From contig DATDGU010000291.1 of assembly GCA_036521915.1 (NCBI GenBank), positions 1 through 16,258 on the forward strand: a stretch of DNA of 16,258 bases, in the 5' to 3' direction. Below the pieces are notes generated by a model. It had not been told where the DNA came from. It worked only from the letters and a program-made list of their open reading frames with translations, and did no database searches. Positions 1 to 7,309 of this stretch are shown one piece after another (the first letter of the stretch is position 1; each line of letters starts with the position of its first letter). Position numbers and translations under genes: made by a program. This stretch comes from PALSA-555 sp036521915. GTDB lineage: Bacteria > Actinomycetota > Acidimicrobiia > IMCC26256 > PALSA-555.

Positions 1-1065
1 GAGGATCGCGTCGACCGCGGCGGCCACGGTCACGATGCGGCCGCCGCACGCCGCCGGCGCGGTGGGGTTCACGAGCGAACCGGGCGGGAGGTGGGCGGTG
101 ATCGGCCGCCAGCAGCCCTCGTTCATCGGGATCGTGGGATCGACGAAGCAGCGGATCCCGTACACGACGCCCGAGAGGGCCTGTGAGACCGACGCGTTGA
201 TCGGGCCGCGGGCCTGCGCGGCGGTGCCGGCGAAGTCGACGTCGACACCACCGTCCCGGCACGTCACCGCGACGCGCACGTCGAAGGTGCGGCCGGGCTC
301 GACGCCGTCGCCGTCGATGACGAACGACCCGAGGTAGGTCCCGGCCGGGATCGTCGCGAGCTCGGCGCGCATCCGATGCTCGGTCTCGGCGAGCCAGGCG
401 TCGACGAACGCCGCCAGGCGCGCCGCGCCGTGCCGCGCGAGCAGGTCCTCGACGCGCGCCGCGATGACGTGCACGCCCGCGACGAGCGCGTCGATGTCAC
501 CCAGGACCTTCTCGGGCACCCGGCTGTTGCGGGCCAGGATGCGCCGCACGTCCGCGACCGGCTCGCCCGCGCGCGCCAGGTGCACCGGCGGCAGCAGGAG
601 GCCCTCCCCGAACGTGTCGGTCGCCAGCGCCGCCAGACCACCGGCGGCGACGCCACCGAGGTCGGCGACGTGCACGAGCGTCCCCGCGAAGAACGCCACC
701 CGCCGGTCGGCGATGATCGGGCGGAAGACGATGATGTCGTTGGCGTGGATCCCGCCCCGGTACGGATCGTTCAGCGCGACGACGTCACCGGCGCGCATCG
801 TGTCGAGCGGGACGTCCTCGAGGAGCGCGGGGAGCGAGCACCGCAGGCTCGCGGCGTGCATCAGGCTCGTGGCCGCCGACTGCGCCACCAGCTGGCCGCT
901 CGCGTCGAGCAGCGCGGCGCAGGCGTCGGCACCCTCCTGGATGAAGGTGCTGTGGGCCGACCGGACCACGACGAGGCTGGCCTCCTCGACGGCGACCGCC
1001 AAGGCGCTGCGGATGACGTCCGCGGTGATCGCGTCGTCGAGGAGCGTCGGCTCGTCCATCGGCAT
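1..1065 (-). CDS. Hydantoinase B/oxoprolinase family protein (N-terminal 355 residues, runs off left edge)
   Basis: The reverse strand is open from an ATG at 1065 to base 1, giving 355 residues of a family that is usually about 520-600 long, so the C-terminal third lies outside the window. Family motifs are clear: NDPYRGGIHANDI (residues 99-111), HVADLGG (132-138), DFAGTAAQARGPIN (277-290) and DPTIPMNEGCWRPI (309-322). The family comprises the B/alpha subunits of ATP-dependent N-methylhydantoinases, 5-oxoprolinases and acetone or acetophenone carboxylases. These cytoplasmic enzymes normally work with a HyuA partner, which could lie to the left. Substrate cannot be assigned. A second in-frame ATG six bases downstream is an alternative start, and no strong ribosome binding site precedes either. 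The gene is divergent from the catabolic cluster on its right, which suggests shared control but does not prove it. Confidence 0.9.
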   Translation of the reverse strand, partial: MPMDEPTLLDDAITADVIRSALAVAVEEASLVVVRSAHSTFIQEGADACAALLDASGQLVAQSAATSLMHAASLRCSLPALLEDVPLDTMRAGDVVALNDPYRGGIHANDIIVFRPIIADRRVAFFAGTLVHVADLGGVAAGGLAALATDTFGEGLLLPPVHLARAGEPVADVRRILARNSRVPEKVLGDIDALVAGVHVIAARVEDLLARHGAARLAAFVDAWLAETEHRMRAELATIPAGTYLGSFVIDGDGVEPGRTFDVRVAVTCRDGGVDVDFAGTAAQARGPINASVSQALSGVVYGIRCFVDPTIPMNEGCWRPITAHLPPGSLVNPTAPAACGGRIVTVAAAVDAIL

Positions 1066-1079
1066 GCGTTGGCGTCCCA

Positions 1080-1109
1080 GACCGGGGATCGGGCCGGTCA
1101 CACTAACGT
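1080..1109. promoter_or_regulatory. Divergent promoter region with inverted repeat and overlapping -10 candidates
   Basis: Sixty bases separate the hydantoinase-like and isomerase-like genes. An inverted repeat GACCGG-N8-CCGGTC occupies 1080-1099. Right beside it, TAACGT (1104-1109, + strand) and TAGTGT (1105-1100, - strand) both fit the actinobacterial TANNNT -10 pattern and share two bases. No convincing -35 is visible for either direction. The arrangement would let one repressor bound to the repeat affect both transcripts. In DNA this GC-rich, six-base arms arise by chance, so the operator role is inferred. Confidence 0.35.
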
Positions 1110-1125
1110 TGAGCCGCCGCGGGGA

Positions 1126-1938
1126 ATGGGGGCGGCGGTGCAGCCACAGCTGTCGGTCAGCGCGCTGAGCTCGATGAACCTGCGCTTCGAGGAGGACCTC
1201 GAGCTCTGGTCACGGCTCGACGTCCACACCGTCGGGCTGTTCCTCCCCAAGCTCACCGCGGTGGGTCTGGACACGGCCGTCGCGCGCGTCGTCGAGCGCG
1301 AGCTGGCCGTGAGCAGCGTCGCGGCACGCGGCTTCACGCTCTCCGACCCCGCCAGCTGGGACGCCGACGCGGCGACGCTCGCGACCGCGGTGGACGTCGC
1401 CGCCGACGTCGACGCGGGGTGCCTCTTCATCACCGGCGGGACCCCGGGGCCCCTCGGCTTCGAGGACTGCGTCGTCGCACTCGACGCCGCCCTCGGCCTG
1501 GTTCGCGATCGGGCCCGCGACCGGGGCGTCCGGCTGGCGATCGAGCACACGAACCCGCTGCGGCGCGACGTCGGGTTCGTCCACACCTTGCGCGACATGG
1601 TCGAGGTCGCCCGGCGCCTCGACGTCGGCGTGGTCGTCGAGCTCACCAACTGCTGGTTCGAGCGCGGGCTGGACCAGGTCATCGCCGACGGCGTCGGGAC
1701 GTTCCAGCTCGTGCAAGTGAGCGACTATCTCGTCGGGACGCTCACCGCGAGTGAGCGCGCCGTGCCGGGCGACGGCGACATGCCGCTCGCCTCTCTCCTG
1801 GGGGCGATCACCACGGCGGGCTACGACGGCTACGTGGAGCTCGAGATGCTCGGCCCGCGCATCGAGGCCGAGGGCTACCGGCGGGCGATCGAGCGGGCGC
1901 TCCGCGTGCTCGAGCCGATGCTGCCCGCCGCCGGCTGA
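1126..1938 (+). CDS. Sugar phosphate isomerase/epimerase-like TIM-barrel protein
   Basis: A 270-residue protein of the xylose isomerase-like TIM-barrel (AP endonuclease 2) superfamily, near the usual length. Supporting segments are LAIEHTNP (138-145), VVVELTNCWFE (169-179), FQLVQVSDY (193-201), RAVPGDGDMP (211-220) and GYVELEML (235-242). In characterised members the divalent-metal ligands are Glu, Asp, His and Glu. Here E140 and E238 or E240 are in place, but the usual D-x-x-H strand reads E172-L-T-N, and the His of the usual H-x-x-D segment appears as Q197. The chemistry may therefore be atypical. The start chosen is ATG 1126; GTG 1138 is an alternative with a G-rich stretch upstream. It precedes the amidohydrolase gene by 110 bases on the same strand. 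It is probably cytoplasmic. Substrate unknown. Confidence 0.82.
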   Translation: MGAAVQPQLSVSALSSMNLRFEEDLELWSRLDVHTVGLFLPKLTAVGLDTAVARVVERELAVSSVAARGFTLSDPASWDADAATLATAVDVAADVDAGCLFITGGTPGPLGFEDCVVALDAALGLVRDRARDRGVRLAIEHTNPLRRDVGFVHTLRDMVEVARRLDVGVVVELTNCWFERGLDQVIADGVGTFQLVQVSDYLVGTLTASERAVPGDGDMPLASLLGAITTAGYDGYVELEMLGPRIEAEGYRRAIERALRVLEPMLPAAG

Positions 1939-1946
1939 GCGCGTCC

Positions 1947-1962
1947 CCGGGTCAACTCCCGG
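1947..1962 (+). terminator. Small hairpin in the 110-base gap after the isomerase-like gene
   Basis: CCGGG and CCCGG form five-base arms around a six-base loop, nine bases after the isomerase stop. There is no T-tract, so it may be a weak terminator, an attenuator or nothing. The rest of the gap (to 2048) shows no clear -10 box, so read-through into the amidohydrolase genes remains possible. Confidence 0.2.
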
Positions 1963-2048
1963 CGTAGCGGAGGTGCACGACACCACCGGCGAAGCGGTGC
2001 TCGTCGAGCGCGTCTGCTGTACTGGTTGTCCCAACCCGAGGAGGATCG

Positions 2049-3188
2049 GTGCGCGACGGACTGCGGATCTTCGACGCCGACGCGCACGTCGTCTACCCGC
2101 CGGACCTCTGGGAGCGCTTCCTCGACAAGCGGTTTCGTGACCGGGTGGGGCGACGGGCTCCCGCCGGGTTCGACCACTACAACCCGGTGACGGTCGACGG
2201 CCGCTGGACGCAGCACCCGACGTCGATCTACGGCCAGTTCCAGAAGGCGATCAACTGGACGACCGAGGACATGATCGCCAAGTACGGCGACATCGTGACG
2301 GCGGGGTTCACCGGCGACCGCGTCGCCGACGCGATCGCGCGCGAGGGCGTCGACGTCATGGTGATCTACGGCCCCGAGTACGACCTGTGGCTCGAGGGGA
2401 TCGATCCCGCGCTGCAGGCCGCGATGACGCGCGCCTACAACCGATGGGGCGAGGAGATGCGCGAGACGTCGGGCGGCCGGGTCCTGACCTCGGGCCCCGT
2501 GCCGCTGAACGACGTCACCCGCGCCGTGGAGGAGATCCAGTTCGCGTACGACCACCTCGGCGTGCGCTGCTTCTGGGCGAGGCCGGACCAGTTCAACCAC
2601 CGCAGCCTCGGGGACCGCTACTACGACCCGATCTACGAGCTGCTCCAGGACCTCGACTGCGCGTTCGCGACCCACGAGTACATGGGGCTGAACGCCCCGA
2701 CGGCCGGCTCGGACCGCTTCGACACGTTCACCGAGTGGCACACCGTCGTGCACCCGCACGAGGCGCAGTGCGCCGTGCTGTCGATGATCGTGCACGGCGT
2801 CTACGAGCGGTTCCCACGCCTGCGGGTCGCCTACATGGAGGCGGGCTGTGGCTGGCTCCCGTCGTGGCTCCACCGCATCGACGAGCACCTCGAGCTCGCC
2901 GGCGCCGTCGAGGCGCCGGAGCTGGCCATGTCGGCGACCGACTACTTCCGGCGGAACTGCTGGATCTCGACGGAGTGCGACGACCGCTTCGTCGGCGACG
3001 TCGTCCGCTGGCTCGGCGACGACCACATCGTGTTCGAGACCGACTTCCCGCACCCCGACTCGAAGTACCCGCACGCGACCGAGCACTTCCTCGCCCTCGA
3101 GGGCGTCGACGCCGACACGAAGCGCAAGGTCCTCTGGGACAACGCGGTGGACCTGTACCGGTTCCCGCCGGGCGTCCTGGCGGTGTGA
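2049..3188 (+). CDS. Amidohydrolase family protein (Amidohydro_2, ACMSD-like)
   Basis: A 379-residue cytoplasmic TIM-barrel metal-dependent hydrolase or decarboxylase. The N-terminal metal motif appears as FDADAHV (D11-A-H13), the D-x-H variant common in actinobacterial members. It is followed by ATHEYMG (H209), YMEAGCGWLPSWLHRIDEH (E264) and FETDFPHPDSKYPH (D332), the hallmark C-terminal motif. Relatives include 2-amino-3-carboxymuconate semialdehyde decarboxylase and related aromatic-acid or ring-fission-product decarboxylases and hydrolases, so a C-C or C-N cleavage or decarboxylation is likely. The GTG start is fixed by a strong GAGGAGGA ribosome binding site ending a few bases upstream. 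Its stop overlaps the GTG of the CoA ligase gene by four bases (GTGA), indicating translational coupling. The exact substrate cannot be inferred. Confidence 0.88.
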   Translation: MRDGLRIFDADAHVVYPPDLWERFLDKRFRDRVGRRAPAGFDHYNPVTVDGRWTQHPTSIYGQFQKAINWTTEDMIAKYGDIVTAGFTGDRVADAIAREGVDVMVIYGPEYDLWLEGIDPALQAAMTRAYNRWGEEMRETSGGRVLTSGPVPLNDVTRAVEEIQFAYDHLGVRCFWARPDQFNHRSLGDRYYDPIYELLQDLDCAFATHEYMGLNAPTAGSDRFDTFTEWHTVVHPHEAQCAVLSMIVHGVYERFPRLRVAYMEAGCGWLPSWLHRIDEHLELAGAVEAPELAMSATDYFRRNCWISTECDDRFVGDVVRWLGDDHIVFETDFPHPDSKYPHATEHFLALEGVDADTKRKVLWDNAVDLYRFPPGVLAV

Positions 3189-4567
3189 GCGTCGGCTTCC
3201 GCCGCCCGTTCGAGGCGGTGGACTACCAGGAGCTCGTGCGGGCCTTCCCGCCGCCACCCGAGTACTTCGAGCGGGCCTGGCTCGCCCCGTCCGAGGAGAT
3301 CGAGCGGGTGCAACTCAGCCGGTTGCGGGAGCGGGCCCTCGCCGCGGCGCAGGTCCCCTTCTTCGCGCGCCGGTGGGAGGCCGCCGGCTTCGACGCGCGA
3401 GCCCTCAGCGGGCTGGGCGACCTGGAGCGGGTCCCGCCGTACACGGTCCACGACATCCGGACGAGCATCGAGGCGCATCCGCCGTGGGGGGACTACCAGG
3501 CGGTGACGCCGGCCGACGCCCTGCGCGAGCCGCTGCGGGTGTACATGTCGGGCGGGACGACCGGGAAGTCCCGCCCGACCTTCTACACGCAGTGGGACCG
3601 GGAGGTCGGTGCCGTTCTCACCGCCCGAGCGCTGTACCTGCAGGGCATCCGCCCGGGCGACGTGGTCCTGAACTCCTGGGCCTACGGCACCCACAACGGG
3701 GCGTTCGCGTTCGACGAGGCGCTGCACCGCTGGCTCAACTGCGTGGTGCTGACGACCGGCACGGGCAACGTCACGAGCAGCGAGCGCCAGGTCGAGCTGG
3801 CGATCGAGTACGGCGCCACGGCGATCCTGACCACCGGGGACTACCTGCTCCGCCTCGCCGAGGTCGCCCGCGACCTCGGCTACGACCCGAAGCGGGACCT
3901 GAAGATCCGCGCGCTGCCCAACATCGGGGACCGCCAGCTGCTCGAGTCGACGTTCGACGCCGAGTGCTTCCACTCCTACGGGTTCCACGAGGTGCAGTGG
4001 GTGTCCGTCGAGTGCCCGGCCCACGACGGGCTCCACATCTTCGAGGACGCGTTCGTCGTCCAGATCGTCGACCCCGAGACCGGGGAGCTGCTCCCCGACG
4101 GGGAGCAGGGCGCGCTCTGCATCACCGAGCTCTACAAGACCGGCAGCCCGCAGTTCCGGTACAACATCATGGACTTGTCGACGCTGTACCCGCGGCAGCG
4201 CTGCGAGTGCGGGAGCTGGCTGCGCAAGATGGCGCCGTTCGCCGGCCGGGCCGACAACATGGTGAAGCTCCGCGGCGTGAACGTATGGCCCGAGGCCGTG
4301 GGTGAGATCGCCCTCTCGGTCCCCGGCGTCGCGCTGGACTGGTTCGTGCGCGCCGTCCGGGAGGGTCGGCGCGACGACATGATCGTCAGCGTGACGAGCG
4401 ACGCCGACCCGGGCACCTACGACGCCGTCGCGGCCGCGGTGGAGGCCCGGCTCGCGGAGCGGCTCGGCGTGAAGATCCGCGCCGAGGTCGTCGCGCCCGG
4501 GGCCCTCGACACTTGGACCGAGGTGGGCACCTCCCCGAAGCTCAAGCGCTTCCGCGATGACCGCTGA
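3185..4567 (+). CDS. Phenylacetate-CoA ligase (PaaK)-like AMP-dependent acyl-CoA ligase
   Basis: A 460-residue adenylate-forming enzyme of PaaK size and layout. It likely activates an aromatic or other organic acid to an acyl-AMP and then an acyl-CoA in the cytoplasm. Visible motifs are the P-loop YMSGGTTGKSRP (120-131), SYGFHEVQ (264-271, where the family usually has Y-G-x-T-E), RYNIMDLS (325-332, carrying the conserved Asp), GRADNMVKLRGVNVWP (354-369) and the C-terminal GTSPKLKRF (448-456) with the probable catalytic lysine. CECGSW (340-345) resembles the cysteine-bearing segment of PaaK enzymes. The GTG start overlaps the upstream amidohydrolase stop by four bases, with no separate ribosome binding site. 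The 3' end overlaps the next gene by 11 bases. Context points to activation of a product or substrate of the amidohydrolase step. Confidence 0.88.
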   Translation: MSVGFRRPFEAVDYQELVRAFPPPPEYFERAWLAPSEEIERVQLSRLRERALAAAQVPFFARRWEAAGFDARALSGLGDLERVPPYTVHDIRTSIEAHPPWGDYQAVTPADALREPLRVYMSGGTTGKSRPTFYTQWDREVGAVLTARALYLQGIRPGDVVLNSWAYGTHNGAFAFDEALHRWLNCVVLTTGTGNVTSSERQVELAIEYGATAILTTGDYLLRLAEVARDLGYDPKRDLKIRALPNIGDRQLLESTFDAECFHSYGFHEVQWVSVECPAHDGLHIFEDAFVVQIVDPETGELLPDGEQGALCITELYKTGSPQFRYNIMDLSTLYPRQRCECGSWLRKMAPFAGRADNMVKLRGVNVWPEAVGEIALSVPGVALDWFVRAVREGRRDDMIVSVTSDADPGTYDAVAAAVEARLAERLGVKIRAEVVAPGALDTWTEVGTSPKLKRFRDDR

Positions 4568-5438
4568 CGGCGCCGTCGACGTCCTGTGCAACGCGTTCAC
4601 GCCGGACCGCCGCGCGGTCTGGGACGGCGCGATCGCGGCGACGGGGGTCGCGGTGAAGGTGCGCCGCGACGACCAGGACAGCTTCGCCGAGCCCGCGGCG
4701 ATGGTGGCGCGCATGGACGAGCTCGGCGTCGACGCCGTGCTCCTGCCCACCGGCGACGTCGGCCGCCACGGCACGCTGGACCCCTTCGACTTCGAGCACA
4801 TCGCCGCCCGCTGGGCGGAGCTCGAGCATCTCGTCGAGCAGTGGCCGGGCCGCTTCGCCGCGCTGGCGCTCCTCGACCCGGACCGGGGCATGGAGGGCGT
4901 GCGGGAGCTGCGCGCCCGGCTCGCCGAGCCGTGGGTCGTCGGCGTCTACCTCCACACCCACAGCTTCGACCGCCGGCTCGACCACGCCGACCTCTACCCG
5001 CTCTACGCGGCGGCGACGGACTTCGACGTGCCCGTGGCCATGCAGGCCGGCACGTCCGGCGGCCTCATGCCGAGCGAGTGCGGTCGGCCGATCACGATCG
5101 ACCGCGCCGCGCTCTACTTTCCCGAGACCCGGTTCGTGCTGTCGCACCTCGGCTGGCCGTGGGTGGACGAGGCGATCGCGATGGCGCTGAAGTTCCCGAA
5201 CGTGTACCTGGGCACCGCCGCGTACCCTCCGCGTCACTGGCCCGACGCGGTGCACCGCTTCGTGCGGGGACCCGGGCGGCACAAGGTGGTGTTCGGGACG
5301 AACTTCCCGACCGTCGGCCACCGCCACGCCCTGGCCCAGCTCTGCGAGCTCGATCTCTCCCCGGACGTCGCCGCGGCGCTGCGCCAGGGGACGGCCCGGC
5401 GGATCTTCACGCGACTGTCCGAAGGAGGCGCCCCATGA
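4557..5438 (+). CDS. Second amidohydrolase-fold protein with degenerate metal site
   Basis: A 293-residue protein with the Amidohydro_2 plan. Recognisable parts are the VDVLCNAFTP N-terminus (7-16), the PVAMQAGTSGG strand (159-169), FVLSHLGWPWVDEAI (193-207), the NVYLGTAAYPP strand (215-225) and VVFGTNFP (244-251). Compared with ACMSD-type enzymes, the N-terminal H-x-H is L10-x-N12, the strand-5 His is Q163, and the terminal Asp of the GSDFP-like motif is N249. Only H197 of the usual five ligands remains. It may be a non-catalytic partner of the intact amidohydrolase two genes upstream, or may use another mechanism. The ATG lies inside the end of the ligase gene and its stop overlaps the next ATG (ATGA), so translation is coupled on both sides. 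The fold call is firm; enzymatic activity is doubtful. Confidence 0.82.
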   Translation: MTADGAVDVLCNAFTPDRRAVWDGAIAATGVAVKVRRDDQDSFAEPAAMVARMDELGVDAVLLPTGDVGRHGTLDPFDFEHIAARWAELEHLVEQWPGRFAALALLDPDRGMEGVRELRARLAEPWVVGVYLHTHSFDRRLDHADLYPLYAAATDFDVPVAMQAGTSGGLMPSECGRPITIDRAALYFPETRFVLSHLGWPWVDEAIAMALKFPNVYLGTAAYPPRHWPDAVHRFVRGPGRHKVVFGTNFPTVGHRHALAQLCELDLSPDVAAALRQGTARRIFTRLSEGGAP

Positions 5439-5962
5439 TCGGCGAGGTCTACAACATGCCGCCCCAGCCGCCGGTGGCCGAGAACACCCGCTACTTCGAC
5501 GCGGGCGCGGTCCGGATCGGCGTGGAGTACCGCGACGTCGACCCGGCGTCGCTCACCGCGACGTACGCCGGCAACGCGGCGCACCTCGCCGAGCTGGAGG
5601 ACCGCTCACCCGACGGCGGGTTCTCGGACGAGGGCGTGTCGATCCACGTCTGCGGCGACGACGGCCACGAGTACGTGCGCTTCGACGTGTTCGACGACGA
5701 GCCGCACTACCACTACGTCCACAAGACGACCGCCGACGGCGAGATCGTCAACAACGTGATCGCGTACGACGCGGTGGCGCTCGGCGACATGCTCGACTGG
5801 GCGATCGAGCGGCTGCGCACCCGGCTCCCCGACATGCTGCGCGCCGCGGGCGGCGACGACGTCGCGGCGCGCCTCGACGGCGCGCAGGTCACCCGCGCCG
5901 TCACCGAGGCCGAGGCGCTGGCCCGCCACGCGCGTGCCGCCCACGCGTCCGCCGCGCGCTGA
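5435..5962 (+). CDS. Conserved-looking small acidic, histidine-rich protein of unknown function
   Basis: A 175-residue protein I do not recognise as a characterised family. The N-terminal two thirds look beta-rich, with VRIGVEYRDVDP (26-37), a SDEGVSIHV strand (64-72), and EYVRFDVFDDEPHYHYVHK (79-97), where three histidines alternate in H91-Y-H93-Y-V-H96. An alpha-helical segment follows (114-136), then an Ala/Arg-rich tail. There is no signal peptide or membrane segment. The start is well fixed: GAAGGAGG at 5421-5428 lies six bases before the ATG, and the ATGA overlaps the previous stop. As the last gene of the co-translated block it is probably an accessory subunit, metal-binding protein or small enzyme of the same pathway. 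The function is inferred from context only. Confidence 0.75.
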   Translation: MIGEVYNMPPQPPVAENTRYFDAGAVRIGVEYRDVDPASLTATYAGNAAHLAELEDRSPDGGFSDEGVSIHVCGDDGHEYVRFDVFDDEPHYHYVHKTTADGEIVNNVIAYDAVALGDMLDWAIERLRTRLPDMLRAAGGDDVAARLDGAQVTRAVTEAEALARHARAAHASAAR

Positions 5963-5983
5963 GGGGTTGACTTCCTCGCCTGA

Positions 5984-6002
5984 CGGGCGGCCGGCGCGCC
6001 CG
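5984..6002. terminator. Candidate bidirectional terminator between convergent genes
   Basis: CGGGCG (5984-5989) and CGCCCG (5997-6002) form a six-base-pair stem with a seven-base loop. It lies in the 41-base space between the convergent ends of the small histidine-rich protein gene and the glucosaminidase gene. No T-tract follows, which is common for actinobacterial terminators. The position supports the call more than the sequence does. Confidence 0.4.
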
Positions 6003-6003
6003 A

Positions 6004-7161
6004 TCAGGGATGCTGGCTCGCGTAGGCGATCATCCGGGCGTAAATCTCGAGGATCTTGATGCTGTAGTCCGGATCGGTCGCCCACTTGCCGTTGCCCATC
6101 ACGTTCCAGGCGGGCGCGGCGCCCTTGTACGCGAACGAGTCATACGACGCGGCCGCCGCGGGGGGCGGGCTGCCGAAGAGCGCGGGCTCGGGCGGATCGG
6201 GGAGCAGCGCGGCCCGGCTGCCCGGATCGGCGTAGCTGCGCAGCAGCTGGATCTGGGCCCGGACGCCGTCGAGCGGGCTCGGGAACGCGATCTCGCTCGT
6301 GCAGCTGTCGCACGCACCGATGCCCGAGAAGTTGTTGTCGAGCGCGTGCCCGAACGACCCGGTCTCGAGCACGGCCTGGGCGAAGGCGAGGTCTCCGGCG
6401 ACGTCGTACGCGTCGCCTTCGAGGATGTACATCTTCGCCAGGTCGTCGATGCTCGTGTTGTCGGCGAGGTGCGCCACCGCCCCCGTGGAGTGGAACCATC
6501 CGGCGACCTCGGAGGCGTTGAGCCGGGCCGGTCCCATGAGGGGGACGCCGCCGAGCATCGAGAGGATGTTCTCGTCCCGGGTCTTCACCGTCTCGAGGCT
6601 GGCCTGCTCGGCCTGGAGGTTCGCCTCGTCCGTCTGGACCGAGAGGGCGTCGGCGGCCTTCTGCGCCTGCTCGGTCTGCAGCTGCGCTTCGACCGCGTTG
6701 AGCTGGTCGAGCTGGCGGTTCTCGTCGGCGGACGCGGCGTTCGTGTACGCCTCGCCGGCCGCGATGTCGACCACGTGCTGGACGCGCAGGACCGCGCCGT
6801 CCTGGTCCTGGGACTCGTAGACGGCGGCGGCGCGCGCCGCGAGCTCGGCTTTCAACTGGTCGATCTGGGTCTGCGCGGCGTTCGCGCGCGCCGTGACGTC
6901 CGCGAGGGCGGCCTGCGCGGCCGCGAGGCGCGCTTGGATCGCGGCGACCTGCTCGGCGACCACGTCGAGGCGGGTGCTCGTCTGCGCGAGCTCGAGCGAC
7001 GCCGCCACGATCTGGTCGGTGGTCGCGGGCGGCAGCGTCGTGGTCGTCGTGCTCGCGGGCGGCGGGCTGGCCGTCTGCGCACCGGCCGCGGGGGCGAACG
7101 CCACGGCGGCGACGACGAGCCCGAGCGGCGCCAGCAATGCGGGTCGGCGGGCGAGCTTCAC
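6004..7161 (-). CDS. Secreted coiled-coil glucosaminidase-domain protein (peptidoglycan hydrolase)
   Basis: Predicted exported cell-wall hydrolase. From the GTG at 7161 it begins MKLARRP, then a hydrophobic stretch and APAAGA before QT, a good signal peptide. A Thr/Pro-rich linker follows, then about 150 residues of Ala/Gln/Glu-rich coiled coil (about 48-203 from this start). The C-terminal glucosaminidase domain contains YILEGDAYDVAGDLAFAQAV, then LETGSFG with the likely catalytic Glu, NNFSGIGACDSC with a Cys pair, and GVRAQIQLLRSYAD. Such domains cleave the GlcNAc-MurNAc backbone. The coiled coil may mediate contact with regulators, by analogy with actinobacterial coiled-coil peptidoglycan hydrolases. 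GTG 7197 is an in-frame alternative adding 12 residues before the signal peptide; neither start has a good ribosome binding site. It lies downstream of, and on the same strand as, two DUF421 genes. Confidence 0.85.
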   Translation of the reverse strand: MKLARRPALLAPLGLVVAAVAFAPAAGAQTASPPPASTTTTTLPPATTDQIVAASLELAQTSTRLDVVAEQVAAIQARLAAAQAALADVTARANAAQTQIDQLKAELAARAAAVYESQDQDGAVLRVQHVVDIAAGEAYTNAASADENRQLDQLNAVEAQLQTEQAQKAADALSVQTDEANLQAEQASLETVKTRDENILSMLGGVPLMGPARLNASEVAGWFHSTGAVAHLADNTSIDDLAKMYILEGDAYDVAGDLAFAQAVLETGSFGHALDNNFSGIGACDSCTSEIAFPSPLDGVRAQIQLLRSYADPGSRAALLPDPPEPALFGSPPPAAAASYDSFAYKGAAPAWNVMGNGKWATDPDYSIKILEIYARMIAYASQHP

Positions 7162-7309
7162 GTGGTCTCGGACATCGATCGCCAGGCAGGAGGTCACAGG
7201 TATTGACGACCAGTTCGCGCCCGGACTTGATGGGAATGTCGTCGCGGGCGACGGGCGTCACCGCGCTGGACACCGCACGCGCGCCGCCGTGATGGGCCCC
7301 GGGGTCGGC

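Noticed and set aside
376..1125. Long open frame upstream of the isomerase-like start, and other long frames antisense to the hydantoinase-like gene
   Set aside because: Translation is Arg-rich and low in recognisable motifs; the reverse strand carries clear hydantoinase B motifs over the same bases. These are GC-rich shadow frames.
2387..3184. Open frame extending the CoA ligase 266 codons upstream
   Set aside because: The extension is Arg/Pro/Gly-rich and covers the amidohydrolase in another frame; ligase homology starts at the GTG at 3185, which overlaps the amidohydrolase stop.
7198..7309. Possible c-di-AMP (ydaO-type) riboswitch before the cell-wall hydrolase gene
   Set aside because: Such riboswitches control some actinobacterial peptidoglycan hydrolases, but none of the conserved core segments could be found in the 112-base gap on the reverse strand.
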